From Tethya wilhelma (taxonomy: Eukaryota > Porifera > Demospongiae > Tethyida > Tethyidae): a stretch of 64,000 nucleotides of DNA. Positions within the stretch are counted from its first letter, which is position 1, and each line of letters begins with the position of its first letter. The stretch is taken from positions 15,515,674 through 15,579,673 of the forward strand of contig CAXIPT010000001.1 of the NCBI GenBank assembly GCA_964030475.1, written 5' to 3'. Below the pieces are notes generated by a model. It saw only the letters and a program-made list of their open reading frames with translations, ran no database searches and was not told where the DNA came from. This document shows, piece by piece, positions 44,343 through 57,062 of this stretch. The translations under genes and the position numbers were made by a program.

Positions 44343-44935
44343 GACACACTAGTTCTTTGGGAACTGAATATACATGCATTATGTCCTTCCATATATACCT
44401 ATTATACAGTTATTACATAATATACATTATATTGCTGGTATAAATATTTTAATTTGTATACCCCCTGCAGAACCACACCACACTCGAGTATGACCATTGT
44501 ACAATGTGACTGAATGCTATTATTAAATTTTTGTGTGTTATTAATAACATTGTACATTGTTTTGATATTATTATACTTCACATGCACCTTTGCTGGCTAT
44601 TGATGGCTAACAAAACAATTAAGATTTGTAGGAAACGTATTATCAGATTAACGACTGAACTGAACGTATGTGTATGCATTTCCAAAATTGTAAATATTTT
44701 TTGGTCAACAAAAAAGAGAGTAAGACACAAAAATGAGAATTAATAATCATTACAATTGTTATACTAGTGCAGGAGTTTACATCAAGGCTCATTAGCTCCA
44801 AAAATGTGGTGTCAAAGTCTTGCAGTGAATGTGTCCATTATTATTTGTGCAATAATAATATTTTTTTTGCATGCTATTAGATCAATTTTCCACCTAGGCC
44901 AAGTCCAACCAGAAAAATAAAGAAAGCACCGGTCA
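44343..44935. other. Convergent 3' intergenic region
   Basis: AT-rich spacer between tetraspan 2 and the 3' end of MTA. No gene seen. Confidence 0.5.
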
Positions 44936-45025
44936 CTAGTATTTGATGACCTTGGTGGGACTTCTGGCAGCCTTGAGCAGTGAAACACGTCCTAAACGCT
45001 CTCTTGCAAGCCTGCATGGAGACAT

Positions 45026-45098
<73 letters not shown>

Positions 45099-46055
45099 AG
45101 ATTATATTCATGCATTTGAGTCAAACCACCAACAGGATTCCAACACTTACTTTGTTCTAGAGTCCACTTTGAAGGTAATTTCACCAGGTCCTCTAACTTT
45201 AGGAGAAGATGGCCGAGGAATTTTTGCAGCAGGTGGAGTTTCTAAAAATATTAAAACATAAAATTAGGCTGGGATATTTACAGGGATCTCTACAATCTTT
45301 ACTTATCACAACAGCTTCATACACTACAAACAGTCATCAAGAGGTACCTTGTGAGTCCTCTTCAAGCTTTCTCTTGCGATTATCTACAAACAAACAAACA
45401 AACAAACAAACAACAAAGGATCACAGTTAATGTTCAGTCAGGGATTAAAAATAATGAGCAAGTAGACACATACTCATCTGAACTCCAGGAGGGACGTAGA
45501 TGCCTGAAGTGGAGACCTGCTGTCTCTGCTGAGGGGTGGACTGAGGAGGCTGCTGCTGGGACTTNNNNNNNNNNNNNNNNNNNNNNNNNNNNNNNNNNNN
45601 NNNNNNNNNNNNNNNNNNNNNNNNNNNNNNNNNNNNNNNNNNNNNNNNNNNNNNNNNNNNNNNNNNNNNNNNNNNNNNNNNNNNNNNNNNNNNNNNNNNN
45701 NNNNNNNNNNNNNNNNNNNNNNNNNNNNNNNNNNNNNNNNNNNNNNNNNNNNNNNNNNNNNNNNNNNNNNNNNNNNNNNNNNNNNNNNNNNNNNNNNNNN
45801 NNNNNNNNNNNNNNNNNNNNNNNNNNNNNNNNNNNNNNNNNNNNNNNNNNNNNNNNNNNNNNNNNNNNNNNNNNNNNNNNNNNNNNNNNNNNNNNNNNNN
45901 NNNNNNNNNNNNNNNNNNNNNNNNNNNNNNNNNNNNNNNNNNNNNNNNNNNNNNNNNNNNNNNNNNNNNNNNNNNNNNNNNNNNNNNNNNNNNNNNNNNN
46001 NNNNNNNNNNNNNNNNNNNNNNNNNNNNGGGGGGGGGGGGGGGGGGGGGGGGGAA

Positions 46056-46096
<41 letters not shown>

Positions 46097-47068
46097 GTCA
46101 CTTTTTATAGGATAAAATACTGTAGATCAGAAAATTTTGCTGCTTTTCGCTTGTTAGTTTTCGCTATTTCGACTGATTCAATAAACATCGCTATACATTT
46201 TGGCACTTGTGCTAATGGTGAAAAAACTTTAATGATGAAAATTTGCTGATCTACACTATTAAAACATTATGGGTACAGTTATCGATTTCTCATGATAGAT
46301 TTGAGAAAATGAACAGGACAAAACAAACCTGTTGGTTTGGTTATGTCCTTGACATTGAGAGGAGCAAGGTGTGGGGTTCTGGCCGACTTTAACAGGCTGC
46401 GTGCATTGATCTTGTGTCTGACGTAGAGGCTGATGCCATTGGGGCGCATGTAGAATGGTACGGGAGGGACAATGTCACCATTGTGCTTGTCATCTCGTTT
46501 GGACGACTGGAAGGAGAGGAGAGAGAGGGAGAGAGAGTGGACTAGAGATTGAGTCGCTATAGCTTACACTATTGACAAAAGGTTCCACACCAAAGTCAAC
46601 CAGGGACGAGTTAAAAATAACTTAAAATTCATATTGTACATAGCTATATTACTTTCATATGATGTGTACATGAAAATGGATACATATAAGCGATACACCT
46701 ATTCTATCTCCTCCACAAATCAATGAATATATACATGACTCCTCTGTAAGGAAGAGCTACCACATTGTACGATGGTAGGCCTAGGAGTGAAGCTAGGATT
46801 GTGTACAACAATGAGCTACATGTGTACAATTCAAGTTGAGACAAAATGAATGTCTCAAATGGAATTAAGGCAATGTACCTTTTTGGACCGAGCTTGACCG
46901 ACAGGGCGCTCTATATATGTAGAGAGAAGTGAAGACAATACTTAAAATTATCTACTCAACAATGCACACAAACACAGGACAATACTGATGTGGTGTACCT
47001 TTGAGTTTCTTGACGGGTGCTCCACCAGTCATCTGAGTCATACCTCCAGATCTTTTCTCTATTTGTTC

Positions 47069-47132
<64 letters not shown>

Positions 47133-47807
47133 GGGAAAAGGATTAATGGTAGCAACACAAACAGGACAGGACTGGTGTGTGTATATACTGCATGTGTGAC
47201 AAAATACCACATTATGAGGTAAACTACATCTTAATGATGTAAGGCTCAAGATACAAAAGACACATCATCCTACGAATGCACAGTCTAAAGAAAAACATGT
47301 TTGCCTTCTATTTTCCAAACAAGCACCACAATGTGTGTACATACACTACAGCCACCATCACAACACAACAAACACCACACACACCAGACGTGCTCTACTC
47401 ACCCCATTTGGTAGGTAGCTTGAGGCCACCACACTTTCTCCAGTAGGTGTAACAATAGTTGCACAGTCTACAGTGGTCGTGGACCGGTCCCCACTGGTAC
47501 CAGCGGGCCGCTGTGGTGGCGTGACAGCTCTCGCACCCCTTCTCCCCGTCGGAGGACATCGGGACCACGTCAGAACCCTCAAGGATAGCCGTGGGCATGA
47601 CACCAGCAGATGCTGCCTTGCCTGAGGGGGCGAGGGAATTGGATAAAAGCAAAAAACAGCTGTTGTTAACATGGCAATGTACAACAGGTGGTGCAGTGTT
47701 ATCATTAATTTGTTATCCATCTATACTATCAGCTAATGGGAGGATTGTAGATTTTGAACCCATATTGTAACCAGAGAAATTGATATATAAAGTTACACTT
47801 GTATAAT

Positions 47808-47855
<48 letters not shown>

Positions 47856-50800
47856 CACCTCTATAAAGCTGAGATCACAACAACGTACATTATAGCATAC
47901 TTACTGGATGTGTTGTCATGGTGATATTGTACCCTATAACACATCTGTGGTCTTGAACACCTATCTCTACACACAACCACATCCACAAGTCACGTGACTC
48001 TCACATGACTAACCTGACAGGTCTCTGGGTCCTGCAGGGGCACCAGAAGGTGTCCTCAAATGAACTATGACCTCTTTCAGGTCATTCTGTTTCTCTATCA
48101 TGCGGTGTCTCTTCTGGATCTGATAGCGATCAGTGGTCTTCCACATGTAGTAGTAGGCCACAATGCTCTTCACAGGTTTCCACGGGAGCTGAGTGAGTGA
48201 ATGATGGTTGGTGGGTGAGTCAATTATAGAATTTTTTTTTAAAACGTTTTTTTTGGTGGGCCGCTATAGTTATCAGGTAAAATTTGGAATCACATTTAAA
48301 ATACATGGGTGGGGCAACACATGATGCACAATCTAAAACAGTAACTATAAAAAAAAATTCTAAAGCCTTTTTTCCCCAAAAATTCCTAGACCCACATGTT
48401 CTGTAAAACAAAGTGTGTGGTATTGGGTGTGTTTCTAGGAGAGGTAATGTATTGGCTGACAATTTGCCTAACAAGAAGTCTTTATAAAAAACAGGAAGTG
48501 TATGTAGCACACAGATGAGGGACAGGTATGAGAATGAATACATATACTTTGAAACAATTTAGATGGCATTTCAATACACACAAAACAATGACTTACATAT
48601 CTCCTCTGGATATATAAGAAGTCCTTTTGCTCTTGTAGACCATCCTCAAACCTCTTGGCTTCCTCTGAAACAGAAATGAAGAATCAGTCATCATAATACC
48701 GACCAAGAAGCACACAATTTTGGACTTTCCTTCCTCAATCCAACCACACACAATACACTTACTAACACACTGCACTAGCTAGCTAGTAGCTACCATTAAT
48801 TTTTTTTTTTCATGATCAGATCATGACCATGAAAACCGCAAAAATTTGAAGCCTGTAAAAATTTCCTGCTATATGAAAAATTCAAGGAAAACTCTTTAAC
48901 AAAAGAGCAAGAATCTTATTCCACATACAATAAAAATTACAAGTGGATAAAAAGATTTTCAACAACTCCAATATGTACCTTGAGTCCACGCCTCAAGCTC
49001 ATCCGCACACAGCACAGGCCCTCTCGGCACCAGGCAGCTGGTCGCCTGGGTGATGTCATAGTTGTTGAGATGGAGCGTGTCCATGGCGTGGAAGAGAGTG
49101 ATGTCTCTAGAGGCAGCGGCAGCACCTAGCCTCAAACTGATCTGAGGCTTCTTGGCTCCATCGAGCAGGGCACGAGCAAACGTCCCAATTGATCTATGTA
49201 CATACAATTTCACACAGTACATTGTACATTAAGGGAATACTTGATAAAAAAAATTATGGGAAAATGATATAACACCCACATCAATAGCATTGTGATGAAA
49301 ATAATCATTATTACCTAGCCACCACTAAGAATTGCTCCACCTTCTGGTCTGTCATTTTGTTGGGCACCCACATTGAGGTGGCAGGATGAGGCACAGGCTC
49401 ACGGGCATCTGTGGATGAGTGTGTGTGTGTGTGTGTGTGTGTGAGTATGTGAGCGTGCGAGTGTGTGAGTGGTTGAGTGTGTAAGTGTGTGAGTGTGTGA
49501 GAAGTATGTGAGTGAGTGTGATTATATAACGACAAAAAGCCAAAATTGTAGGCTCAACATGAGTGCACATGTAGGCATGTCACACGCATGTAGCCTATAC
49601 AAACAGTGGTATACAGTCACTAAACATGTGTGCCTCAGAATGCAACACACTGCCAGTATCTAAACTGTTAGTACACAGACACAGCAACTACAGTGACACT
49701 ACTCCAACCAACACAACCAATGCGGTACTTCTTATAAACTCAACACTGCCAAATTGAAAAAGATTTGAACAGCACGCTACACATATTATGTCGTGGGTTC
49801 TTGGCACAGGCACACATGTTGACCTCACGACACAATGGACAGTGAATCGTGCTGAGGGTGGTACCTGGGTCAATGTAGGGAGGGATTTCAGCCTGGTAGT
49901 CGGAGCCCACCCTTATCTCCCCCTTGTCCACGAGCAGTGTCTTCTGAATGGGGTCGTAGACCATTGTGAAGAAGAAGGTGTCCTCCTTTTCCAAGTAGGA
50001 CTTGATGTCTTCCAGCTCGTTGAGTAGAGACACCGTACACTTGCCCCTTAAGGGAAAAAGAATGGTTCACACTCAGTTGGGATGTAGGTATGTGCATACA
50101 TAGATACTCACACCTTTGCATGCATACATACTATATCTAAGAAATATAACATACATTATCTATATAGAAAGAGATAATGCCATTATGTTCTCGAAAACGT
50201 ACCTGACCATATCAATCTTGTAAGTCTCTATCTGTCTAGACAAGAACAGCTCTCTGTGGCGTATAAGGTGCTTGTCGAGTTCACCTAGTTTGCTGTAGCT
50301 ATTCTCAGATGTAGCATCATCTCCACTCTCCTCCTCCATGGCCACTGAACAACAAACAAACAAACAAAAAAAAAACAAATAAACAGACAAACAAGTTGTA
50401 CGACGACAATTTACTTGTCGGCTACAGTTCACACAAGACTAGAATAAGAACTATGATGACCGTAAGGTGATGCAAGTATTGATATATTCAACACGGACCA
50501 TTTATCTATTCGGGGCATCATTTTGCAACACGACGTGCTAGCATGCCAGGTGTAGAAGGAAGACATCTCACACCTCACAGTGCTGATACTAGTAGTGCCA
50601 AACAAGAAGCCCCTCTTTCTAGTAACTCTGGTGCTCTACACGTGAGTGACATTTGAGACTCTCAATGCACATATTAGCACCTCGAGGGTAAATAATGCGA
50701 CACTACAATAAACTATGGCTTGATTGAAGAATCCTGCCACGTGCACCAATACATGAAGTGTGTGTATTGAAAGCTGAAAGGGTAAGGCACCCGTCCACAT

Positions 50801-50862
50801 GCAACATAAAGCATACAAAAAGTAAAAATGACTTTCTGATGTTCATTTCCCCCCTAATGATN

Positions 50863-50898
<36 letters not shown>

Positions 50899-51733
50899 GA
50901 ACTTCATGGTACATTTAATTTGAAATAGTAAAGAGAGATATGTTCCCTTTTTGATTACCATATGGCTCTAAATTTCTGTGGCACAATATTTTTGTGAATT
51001 TTGTGATTTGACCGTATATCACGAAAATTTCCTCCATGAAAATTTAGACTGTATATCAGCAATATAATTTCAGAGATCGTGATTCACGAAAATTAGTTCA
51101 AAACAGCGAAGACAGACTTTTCACAAACTTTTTGTGTCACAAAAATTTGGAGCTATACGACATTACCCAGAATCAACACACGGTAAAGTGGCTTACTGGT
51201 ATGTCTGTCAGCAGCCAGCAGAAGGTTTGAAGGAAGATCCTTTCGACGGTAGAAGCACTTTGCCGCGACTTCAACACTGCCTTTGGCATTCTAAAATATT
51301 CAAGATTTAGTAATGACTCAAATCACATGGTCACAAAAAATGGGTAGGTATACCCATCATAAACTTAAAGCCAACAACATGTGCAGAGGTGAAATTGTTA
51401 CAAGATGTATAAACGACGTTTATCTAGGAGCTTGCTGAGTGTGTGTACCTTGCGTAGTTCCTCTATCTTGCAGATTTGGTATGGCATTGGGGGAGGATAC
51501 ACCTCCATGTAGATGCATTCTGCAGTTGCAAACCACAAGCAAAAAAATATACATACATATTTTACTCTCGCAAAGTGTGACAAATTTGTGTTTAGTCACA
51601 ATTATTCACAAAATTATTTTTTCCTTAACTGAAACACTTCACATGCATATGTAAAATTATTGTGTGAGTTGATATTATTTTATAGTGGGGTATTTCAAAA
51701 CTAACCTCCAATCCTGTACAAGCCTTCGGCCAT
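44936..51733 (-). CDS. MTA: Metastasis-associated protein, NuRD subunit (MTA1/2/3 family)
   Basis: Chromatin co-repressor scaffold that binds HDAC1/2 in NuRD. Start [10 protein letters not shown] (ATG at 51733) matches the MTA N terminus. Minus-strand exons: 51706-51733, 51449-51519, 51197-51290, 50203-50344, 49865-50046, 49315-49408, 48979-49193, 48597-48664, 48014-48188, 47403-47621, 46999-47067, 46879-46910, 46329-46506, then a gap, 45474 upward, 45348-45383, 45151-45241 and 44936-45011. Domains in order: BAH ([26 protein letters not shown]), ELM2 ([32 protein letters not shown]), SANT ([20 protein letters not shown]), GATA-type zinc finger (CESC..WYQWGP..CRLCNYC) and the C-terminal [20 protein letters not shown] region. 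The 464-base N gap hides part of the C-terminal exons. Confidence 0.9.
45029..45093. repeat. (GA)n microsatellite, (CT)n on MTA sense strand
   Basis: Sits just upstream of the acceptor of the last MTA exon (high end at 45011). Confidence 0.9.
45565..46028. other. Assembly gap (464 N) followed by poly-G and (GA)n
   Basis: Run of N within the MTA gene, bordered on the right by a G homopolymer (46029-46053) and a GA run to about 46093. Apparent reading frames crossing it are meaningless. Confidence 1.
46116..46260. mobile_element. MITE-like element, TGTAGATCAG termini
   Basis: The left end AATACTGTAGATCAGAAAAT and the reverse complement of the right end AATAGTGTAGATCAGCAAAT agree at all but two of 20 positions. 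About 145 bases, AT-rich, in an MTA intron. Same terminal core as the element at 14796-14904. Confidence 0.6.
47080..47129. repeat. (GA)n microsatellite, (CT)n on MTA sense strand
   Basis: Immediately upstream of the MTA exon acceptor at 47068. Confidence 0.9.
47812..47853. repeat. (CA)n microsatellite in MTA intron
   Basis: Pure CA run, about 190 bases from the nearest exon. Confidence 0.9.
48226..48366. mobile_element. Possible short MITE with TAGAATTTTTTTT termini
   Basis: TAGAATTTTTTTT at the left and its reverse complement AAAAAAAATTCTA at the right enclose about 115 bases in an MTA intron. The arms are low-complexity, so this may be coincidence. Confidence 0.35.
49418..49445. repeat. 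(GT)n microsatellite, (CA)n on MTA sense strand
   Basis: Ends about ten bases before the acceptor of MTA exon 49315-49408, followed farther out by degenerate GAGTGTGT copies to 49520. Confidence 0.85.
50543..50641 (+). CDS. Candidate first exon of an unknown plus-strand gene in an MTA intron
   Basis: ATG at 50543 opens 33 codons ([20 protein letters not shown] then [13 protein letters not shown]) that end in phase 0 at a perfect GTGAGT donor (50642). No second exon was found before the N at 50862 or beyond. Chance is possible. A gene partly lost in the collapsed gap at 50862 is the alternative. Confidence 0.25.
50862..50897. other. Single N and poly-A run
   Basis: One N followed by about 35 A. 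Looks like a closed scaffold gap or sequencing failure at a homopolymer; missing sequence here cannot be excluded. Confidence 0.8.
50957..51165. mobile_element. MITE-like element with about 40-bp imperfect inverted ends
   Basis: The left end (CATATGGCTCTAAATTTCTG, then GGCACAATATTTTTGTGAA) and the reverse-complemented right end (CGTATAGCTCCAAATTTTTG, then GACACAAAAAGTTTGTGAA) match over about 40 bases. No coding capacity. Lies in an MTA intron. Confidence 0.6.
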
Positions 51734-52552
51734 AATTCTATTACGAACAAATCAGCAGTGGTAGCGATTCTGAGGCTCAAAACAAGCAATCCCTTCAAAA
51801 ATACAAATACGCATAAAGCGAAGTATTTATTTAGGCCTTTTTCGTCCCTAGTAGATGATCCAGAAAGGTTCTTTCGATGCTGTCACTTGAGATACAAACC
51901 GCCACTATACTTTGCAAAGCCCCCACTGGGGCTTTACTAGGTATAAGGTGTACAATTGTAAATTTTCGCTTAAATAGAGATGTAAAGCAATTTTGATCAA
52001 AGGTGCGGTCTGTGACGTCACTACGCAGCTGCGACAAAGAAGAGCAGTGTACAGGTTGAAGGATTCGGTGTCTTCTGACTACTACTACAGTCTGTGTGTA
52101 CTTCATTCAACTCCTCAGACAGACTTTATCGATTGAAGTGTGACTGTGCGGTCCGAGAGTCGTGTTACAAGTGTTTCTACTGGTCATTTTCGAGGGAGGT
52201 GAACCACTTCTTCCGTTGATAGTCACTCTGACTACTTCACGACTTATCTACTCATTTTCACTCCCAAACAGTTCTATTCTCTCCGTCTACGTTCACAGTG
52301 CGACCAAACACCACTCCATTCTTATAGTTTGGGACCACTGACTCAGTAGAACTTGTTTATTTCTTTGTGTACTGTCAAGGGGATATTTTAATAGTAGTAG
52401 TATTTCCTTCACCCCCCAACCAACAGTCAGTATCAGAGGACCCTATTCTGGAAAATTCCGAGTTTCCACATTTGTGACTAACTCAAGGAGTTTCGAGTTT
52501 CTCCTCTGAAGAGGCAGCTCGATCGGCTCCTTGAACTATTCCCTAGAGAGCC
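51734..52552. promoter_or_regulatory. Divergent MTA / WDR26 promoter region and WDR26 leader
   Basis: Separates the two divergent genes. 52012-52021 is a perfect GTGACGTCAC, the CRE palindrome bound by CREB/ATF proteins. From there to 52765 there is not one ATG on the plus strand, as expected of a long scanned WDR26 leader under selection. Confidence 0.6.
52012..52021. promoter_or_regulatory. CRE-type palindrome
   Basis: GTGACGTCAC contains the full TGACGTCA consensus. It lies about 280 bases upstream of the MTA start and at the head of the ATG-free WDR26 leader, so it could serve both genes. Confidence 0.55.
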
Positions 52553-52765
52553 CTGGCATCAGACGATAGTGAAAGAGAAGGAGGGTTCACTCCCCCACCT
52601 TTGAAGAGAGCACGCCTCTCTATTGAAAGAGAGGAGATCGGAGAGCCCTCCTTTTTGTCTCAGTGTACCTCAACTCCCAACCCCACTGATCAGCAGTGTA
52701 GTAGTAGTAGTAGTAGTAGGGCTAGTGGCAGTAACTCATCATCCTCGACTCCTTCAAAGTCAAGA

Positions 52766-55700
52766 ATGACCTCAAACGGAGTCGTCTTTGAGAATGGCAG
52801 TGGAGCTGTGAATGGAGAGAGTGGGTATCTCGTTGAGAACGGTTGCGAAGAGAATGGAGACTCGACGTCAGTGGTAGGAACAGGATCTACTATGAGAAAA
52901 CAAGGTGGTGGTCTTGTAAGGAGAAGAAAACAGCGCCAGATTGTAGGAATGGATGCTGACATTATTCGTTTGATAGGACAGCACCTGAGAGAGATGGGAT
53001 TGGAGTAAGTGTGGTTTGAAAGGCTACAATGTGTGTTTTTGAATGTATGTGATTGTGTTGGTGGAAGTGAATATGAACAAGTCTTTAGTATGGGTACTAA
53101 TATTGTGTCTACTGCAAACAGAATGTTTAACATTCTTGTGTTGTGTTTGATGTATTTGGCTACACTCAATATACACCTAACATTGTTGGATATGTGCATT
53201 AAGTACGTGTTCACGTACTTGTTCTATATAGGCTGAATCAGGCTCGCAGTAAGATCTGTATGCTTGATAGCACATACATTAATTTTGTCAAGAGTGACTT
53301 TAGGGTTGTTCATACAATAGTGAGTGTGTGCATGTTTATCCTTGGTGTAGAAGAGTTAAGCATGTGTGATTCAAGTCAAGCTCTAGCTTCCTTGGCTGCT
53401 GGTCATCATTGGCTCTTTAGCTAGTCGTTAGTGATACAAGGAGCCTTCAATCATAGCCCATTGATGAGAGGATGACCACCATTAGCCTACCATAGCATGT
53501 GAAGTAGCATATGGTGGTCCTAGTCTTTCTTTAAAGTGTTCCACAGAGATCGCAAGTGCTTTTATCTGGTTAGTTAGCTAGCCTTGACAGTGATGATTGT
53601 GAGAGCAATCTAATTACTGTGGCCCTGGTTTTCACACACCCTCAACACCACACAACTTAATCTGAGAAGTTGTACGTAGTTTATTGTGTTTTTACTGTGT
53701 GTATATAATTGTATAGGGGAACGTCTAAACACCTGATGGAAGAGTCTGGCTGTGCTTTGGAGCATCCTAAGGCTGCCAAGTTTCGTTCCCATGTCATAGC
53801 AGGAGAATGGGACGATGTGAGTAAGATCATGCGGTAATATTCGATTATTTTCAAATTATAGTGGTGGGTGATACTTCTAGTGCATGTGTGTGTGTGTTCC
53901 TCCCCCACCTCTAGTTTTGTGTATTGACACCTGATTTATGGCTCTGTGGTCTATTGTTCAGTCATAATCATGAATATTTATACCACTGTACACGATGAAC
54001 TCTTTGATGTTGCATGTTGTATACCAGTGGACAAGAGGTTAGGCAATTTTTAATTTTATTATTTTTGTGTACATCTTTGACAGTCTGTGTGCAGGGCAGT
54101 AATTGTTGTCTGAGTCTCAATATACAGTATGTTCTGCTTTAATTGGACATCATTTTACCCTGTCAATTTGCTTCAGAGTGAACATGTTTCCTGGCAAAAA
54201 TCACCATCACTGTTTTCACAGTGGCCACGCTGTGGCACATATACACCCACACTCACTTTGTGTGTATTATTATAATATGTGTATATTTGTGTGTGTTTGT
54301 GTATGCACACTGCGTATACACGTAAAGTATTATGGTTTCTGTTTTGTGGTTGTCCCGGTATGCCTTTGTATTGTACAAAATGTGTACGTTTTATTTTAAA
54401 AAATAATCCCAGCTGGAATTCTCCCTAAATGGATGTAAATATATTTCCCTTTTATGCTGACTTTGCATTTATTTCCAGGCCAACAAGTCACTGGAAGGTC
54501 TGGTACCATTATTGCAAGACCCCTGTAATGTAGAGGTAAGATGATCTGACTGCTTTTGTTTGCATGACACCATTCTGTTATGGTACCGTTGACTGTGATA
54601 ATTGAGACCAAGTGTGCAAGTATTTGTTTGTGCAATAAAAGTTGTCGATTTGATAACGAGTGTGATTTAGCACATCCTCTGCCCGTTTTGATGCTACTAC
54701 GTATGCTATTACAGTTAATTGAAGTATGCTGTGTGTTGACATTGCAATACTACTTATAATTATGTGGATGGCCAGTTCAAGTAGCACTGCTGACTGGTTA
54801 GTGGGGTCGTGTTTTTCAGGCTGTTCAGATTACATCACACAGTTGTGATTAGAGGATTTTCAGTTGTGGAATGTTCCCAACACACTCGTGGTTTTCACCG
54901 CATGCCAAGTGAGAAGAACCCATCCCTTGGTCACCCTGATTCTCATCATAATTGAGCAATACATAAGAAGTCACCGTTTGCCTTTCATTTGCGACCACTT
55001 CACACACACACACACACACACACATCTTATATCCTGATTGTGATCTCAGCAATAGCAGGTCACCATTTATATACGTTCAATTCACGACCTGTATAATAAT
55101 GATTGTGTGTGTGACTGTTTATTCGTAGAAAATGCGTCTGTTGTTACTGCAAGAGAAGTACCTTGAGCTGCTGGAGGCCGGTAGAGAGATGGAGGCCTTG
55201 TACACCTTGAGACATGAGCTCGCCCCCTTGCCCCTCCATCACTCCGATAAGGACATCCAGGTCCTCTCCAGCTACATGATGTACCCCGACAAGGACAGGC
55301 TGCGGCAGGCAGCCAATTGGTTGGGCGTCAAGGGAGGAGCCAGGGAGAAGCTGATGGACAAGTTACAAGGTGTGTGCTCTCTTCATGGAGAGTCAATGTT
55401 TCAGGCCTTCCTCGCTAAGCAATATACTGCGCTTGGGGAGGGCCTGGTTTATGAAGCTAAATATCTAATTTGATGCTCATCACCAGTCACAATTATGGCA
55501 TGGTGGCTTTGAAAGAATCGGGATATTCTTTGTTTTGTTCACTCACTGGCCAATTTTTGTAGATCAGACATCAGATTTTAGTACCAAGTTTAGCCTGTCC
55601 TACCATTTTTGATAGCCATCAGAGTTATTACATTCAATGGTCGACTGGTCATGCATACAGTCATGCATGTGTGTTCATCACACACCTCCACCCCTGACCT

Positions 55701-56522
55701 ACACATAACCTGTGTGTGTCTCCTCCCTCCCCTGTCCCCAGCCTTCCTCCCTGCCTCTGTCATGCTCCCCCCTAGGAGACTCAAGCAACTGCTAACACAG
55801 GCTGTTCAGATGCAGGTGGAGAGGTGCCCTTTCCACTATGTTGAGCACGACATTTCAAACTACTCTCTTCTCACTGATCACATCTGTTCTAGGTATGTAA
55901 TGCAACATTTAACGTTTTCGTTTTATGATAGTGAAAGTACTCCATGTGGTCATAGCGTGGATGTACTGTGTGGCATAGTAGGTGTGTTCATTGTGTGTTT
56001 GTGTGTATGTATACCATTACCCCAGAACACAATTCCCCTCTGAAACTGTTGTCACTCTAACTGATCACTCTGATGAAGTCTGGCATCTTCGATTTTCACA
56101 CAATGGTACCAAGTTAGCGTCTGGCTCCCGAGATGGACAGATCATCATATGGAGCTTGAGCACTAAAGTAAGTGGAGTGGAATAATAGTGACTGCAACAG
56201 TCAATGCTTGTTTACAATTCAAATCGTACAAAAAAAAAAAAAGAATGTACTGATTGACTATGTAGTACTGTTCACTCTGTCGTAAACAATCCACTCTGAT
56301 CAATTATTTCCTCCTCTAGGACCAGCAGCCTCACAAGGAGCACACCCTGAAGGGTCAGGCTGATGGTATTGCCTTCTTGTCGTGGAGCCCTGATGACTCC
56401 CTGCTGCTCACTTGTGGCAGAGAGGACAATCCCGAGGCCATTGTCTTCTCATCTGATGTACGTGTATAGAGTAAAATTAAAAGTTTTGAATGATATCACA
56501 TAGTAGTGTAATCTGATGGTAA

Positions 56523-56569
<47 letters not shown>

Positions 56570-57009
56570 ATCCATTGCTGTATATTACCCTTTAGCTCCT
56601 TCATCAAGTTCCAATAACCCCCACATTGTGTGCTTATCGTCCATGTAATTAATTTTATGAGCTAATTGTGTTTCTTTCAGAGTGGTGAAGTCAAGTGCCG
56701 TGTGTCCAACTCAGCCGAAGACAGTCTCACATGCTCTGCATGGCACAATGATGGGACAAAGTTCTACGTGGGTGGAACTAGAGGACAGTTCTTAGAATGT
56801 GTAAGTCACATGTGGAGGCACAATATCTTGCTGATTGTGACTTTTGGTTTTGACGACCCCTTACCAAGTATATTTGCATGCGAAACCTGAGTTGATTGGT
56901 AGTAAACATGTCATGTGAAACTATGTTACTATGTTATGTTACTGTTATTGTACGCTAATAGTGTCAGTATGCTAGTATGCCAATAATTTGGTGGTCTGAA
57001 TTACATGCT

Positions 57010-57062
<53 letters not shown>

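Noticed and set aside
45351..46115. Open frames of 218-254 codons across the gap
   Set aside because: They consist mostly of N translated as X plus microsatellite; only the MTA exon piece at 45474-45564 is real.
52601..52768. TTG at 52601 as the WDR26 start codon
   Set aside because: TTG starts are not expected in animal nuclear genes. The first AUG is 52766; if an upstream start is used, the CTG at 52553 has better context.
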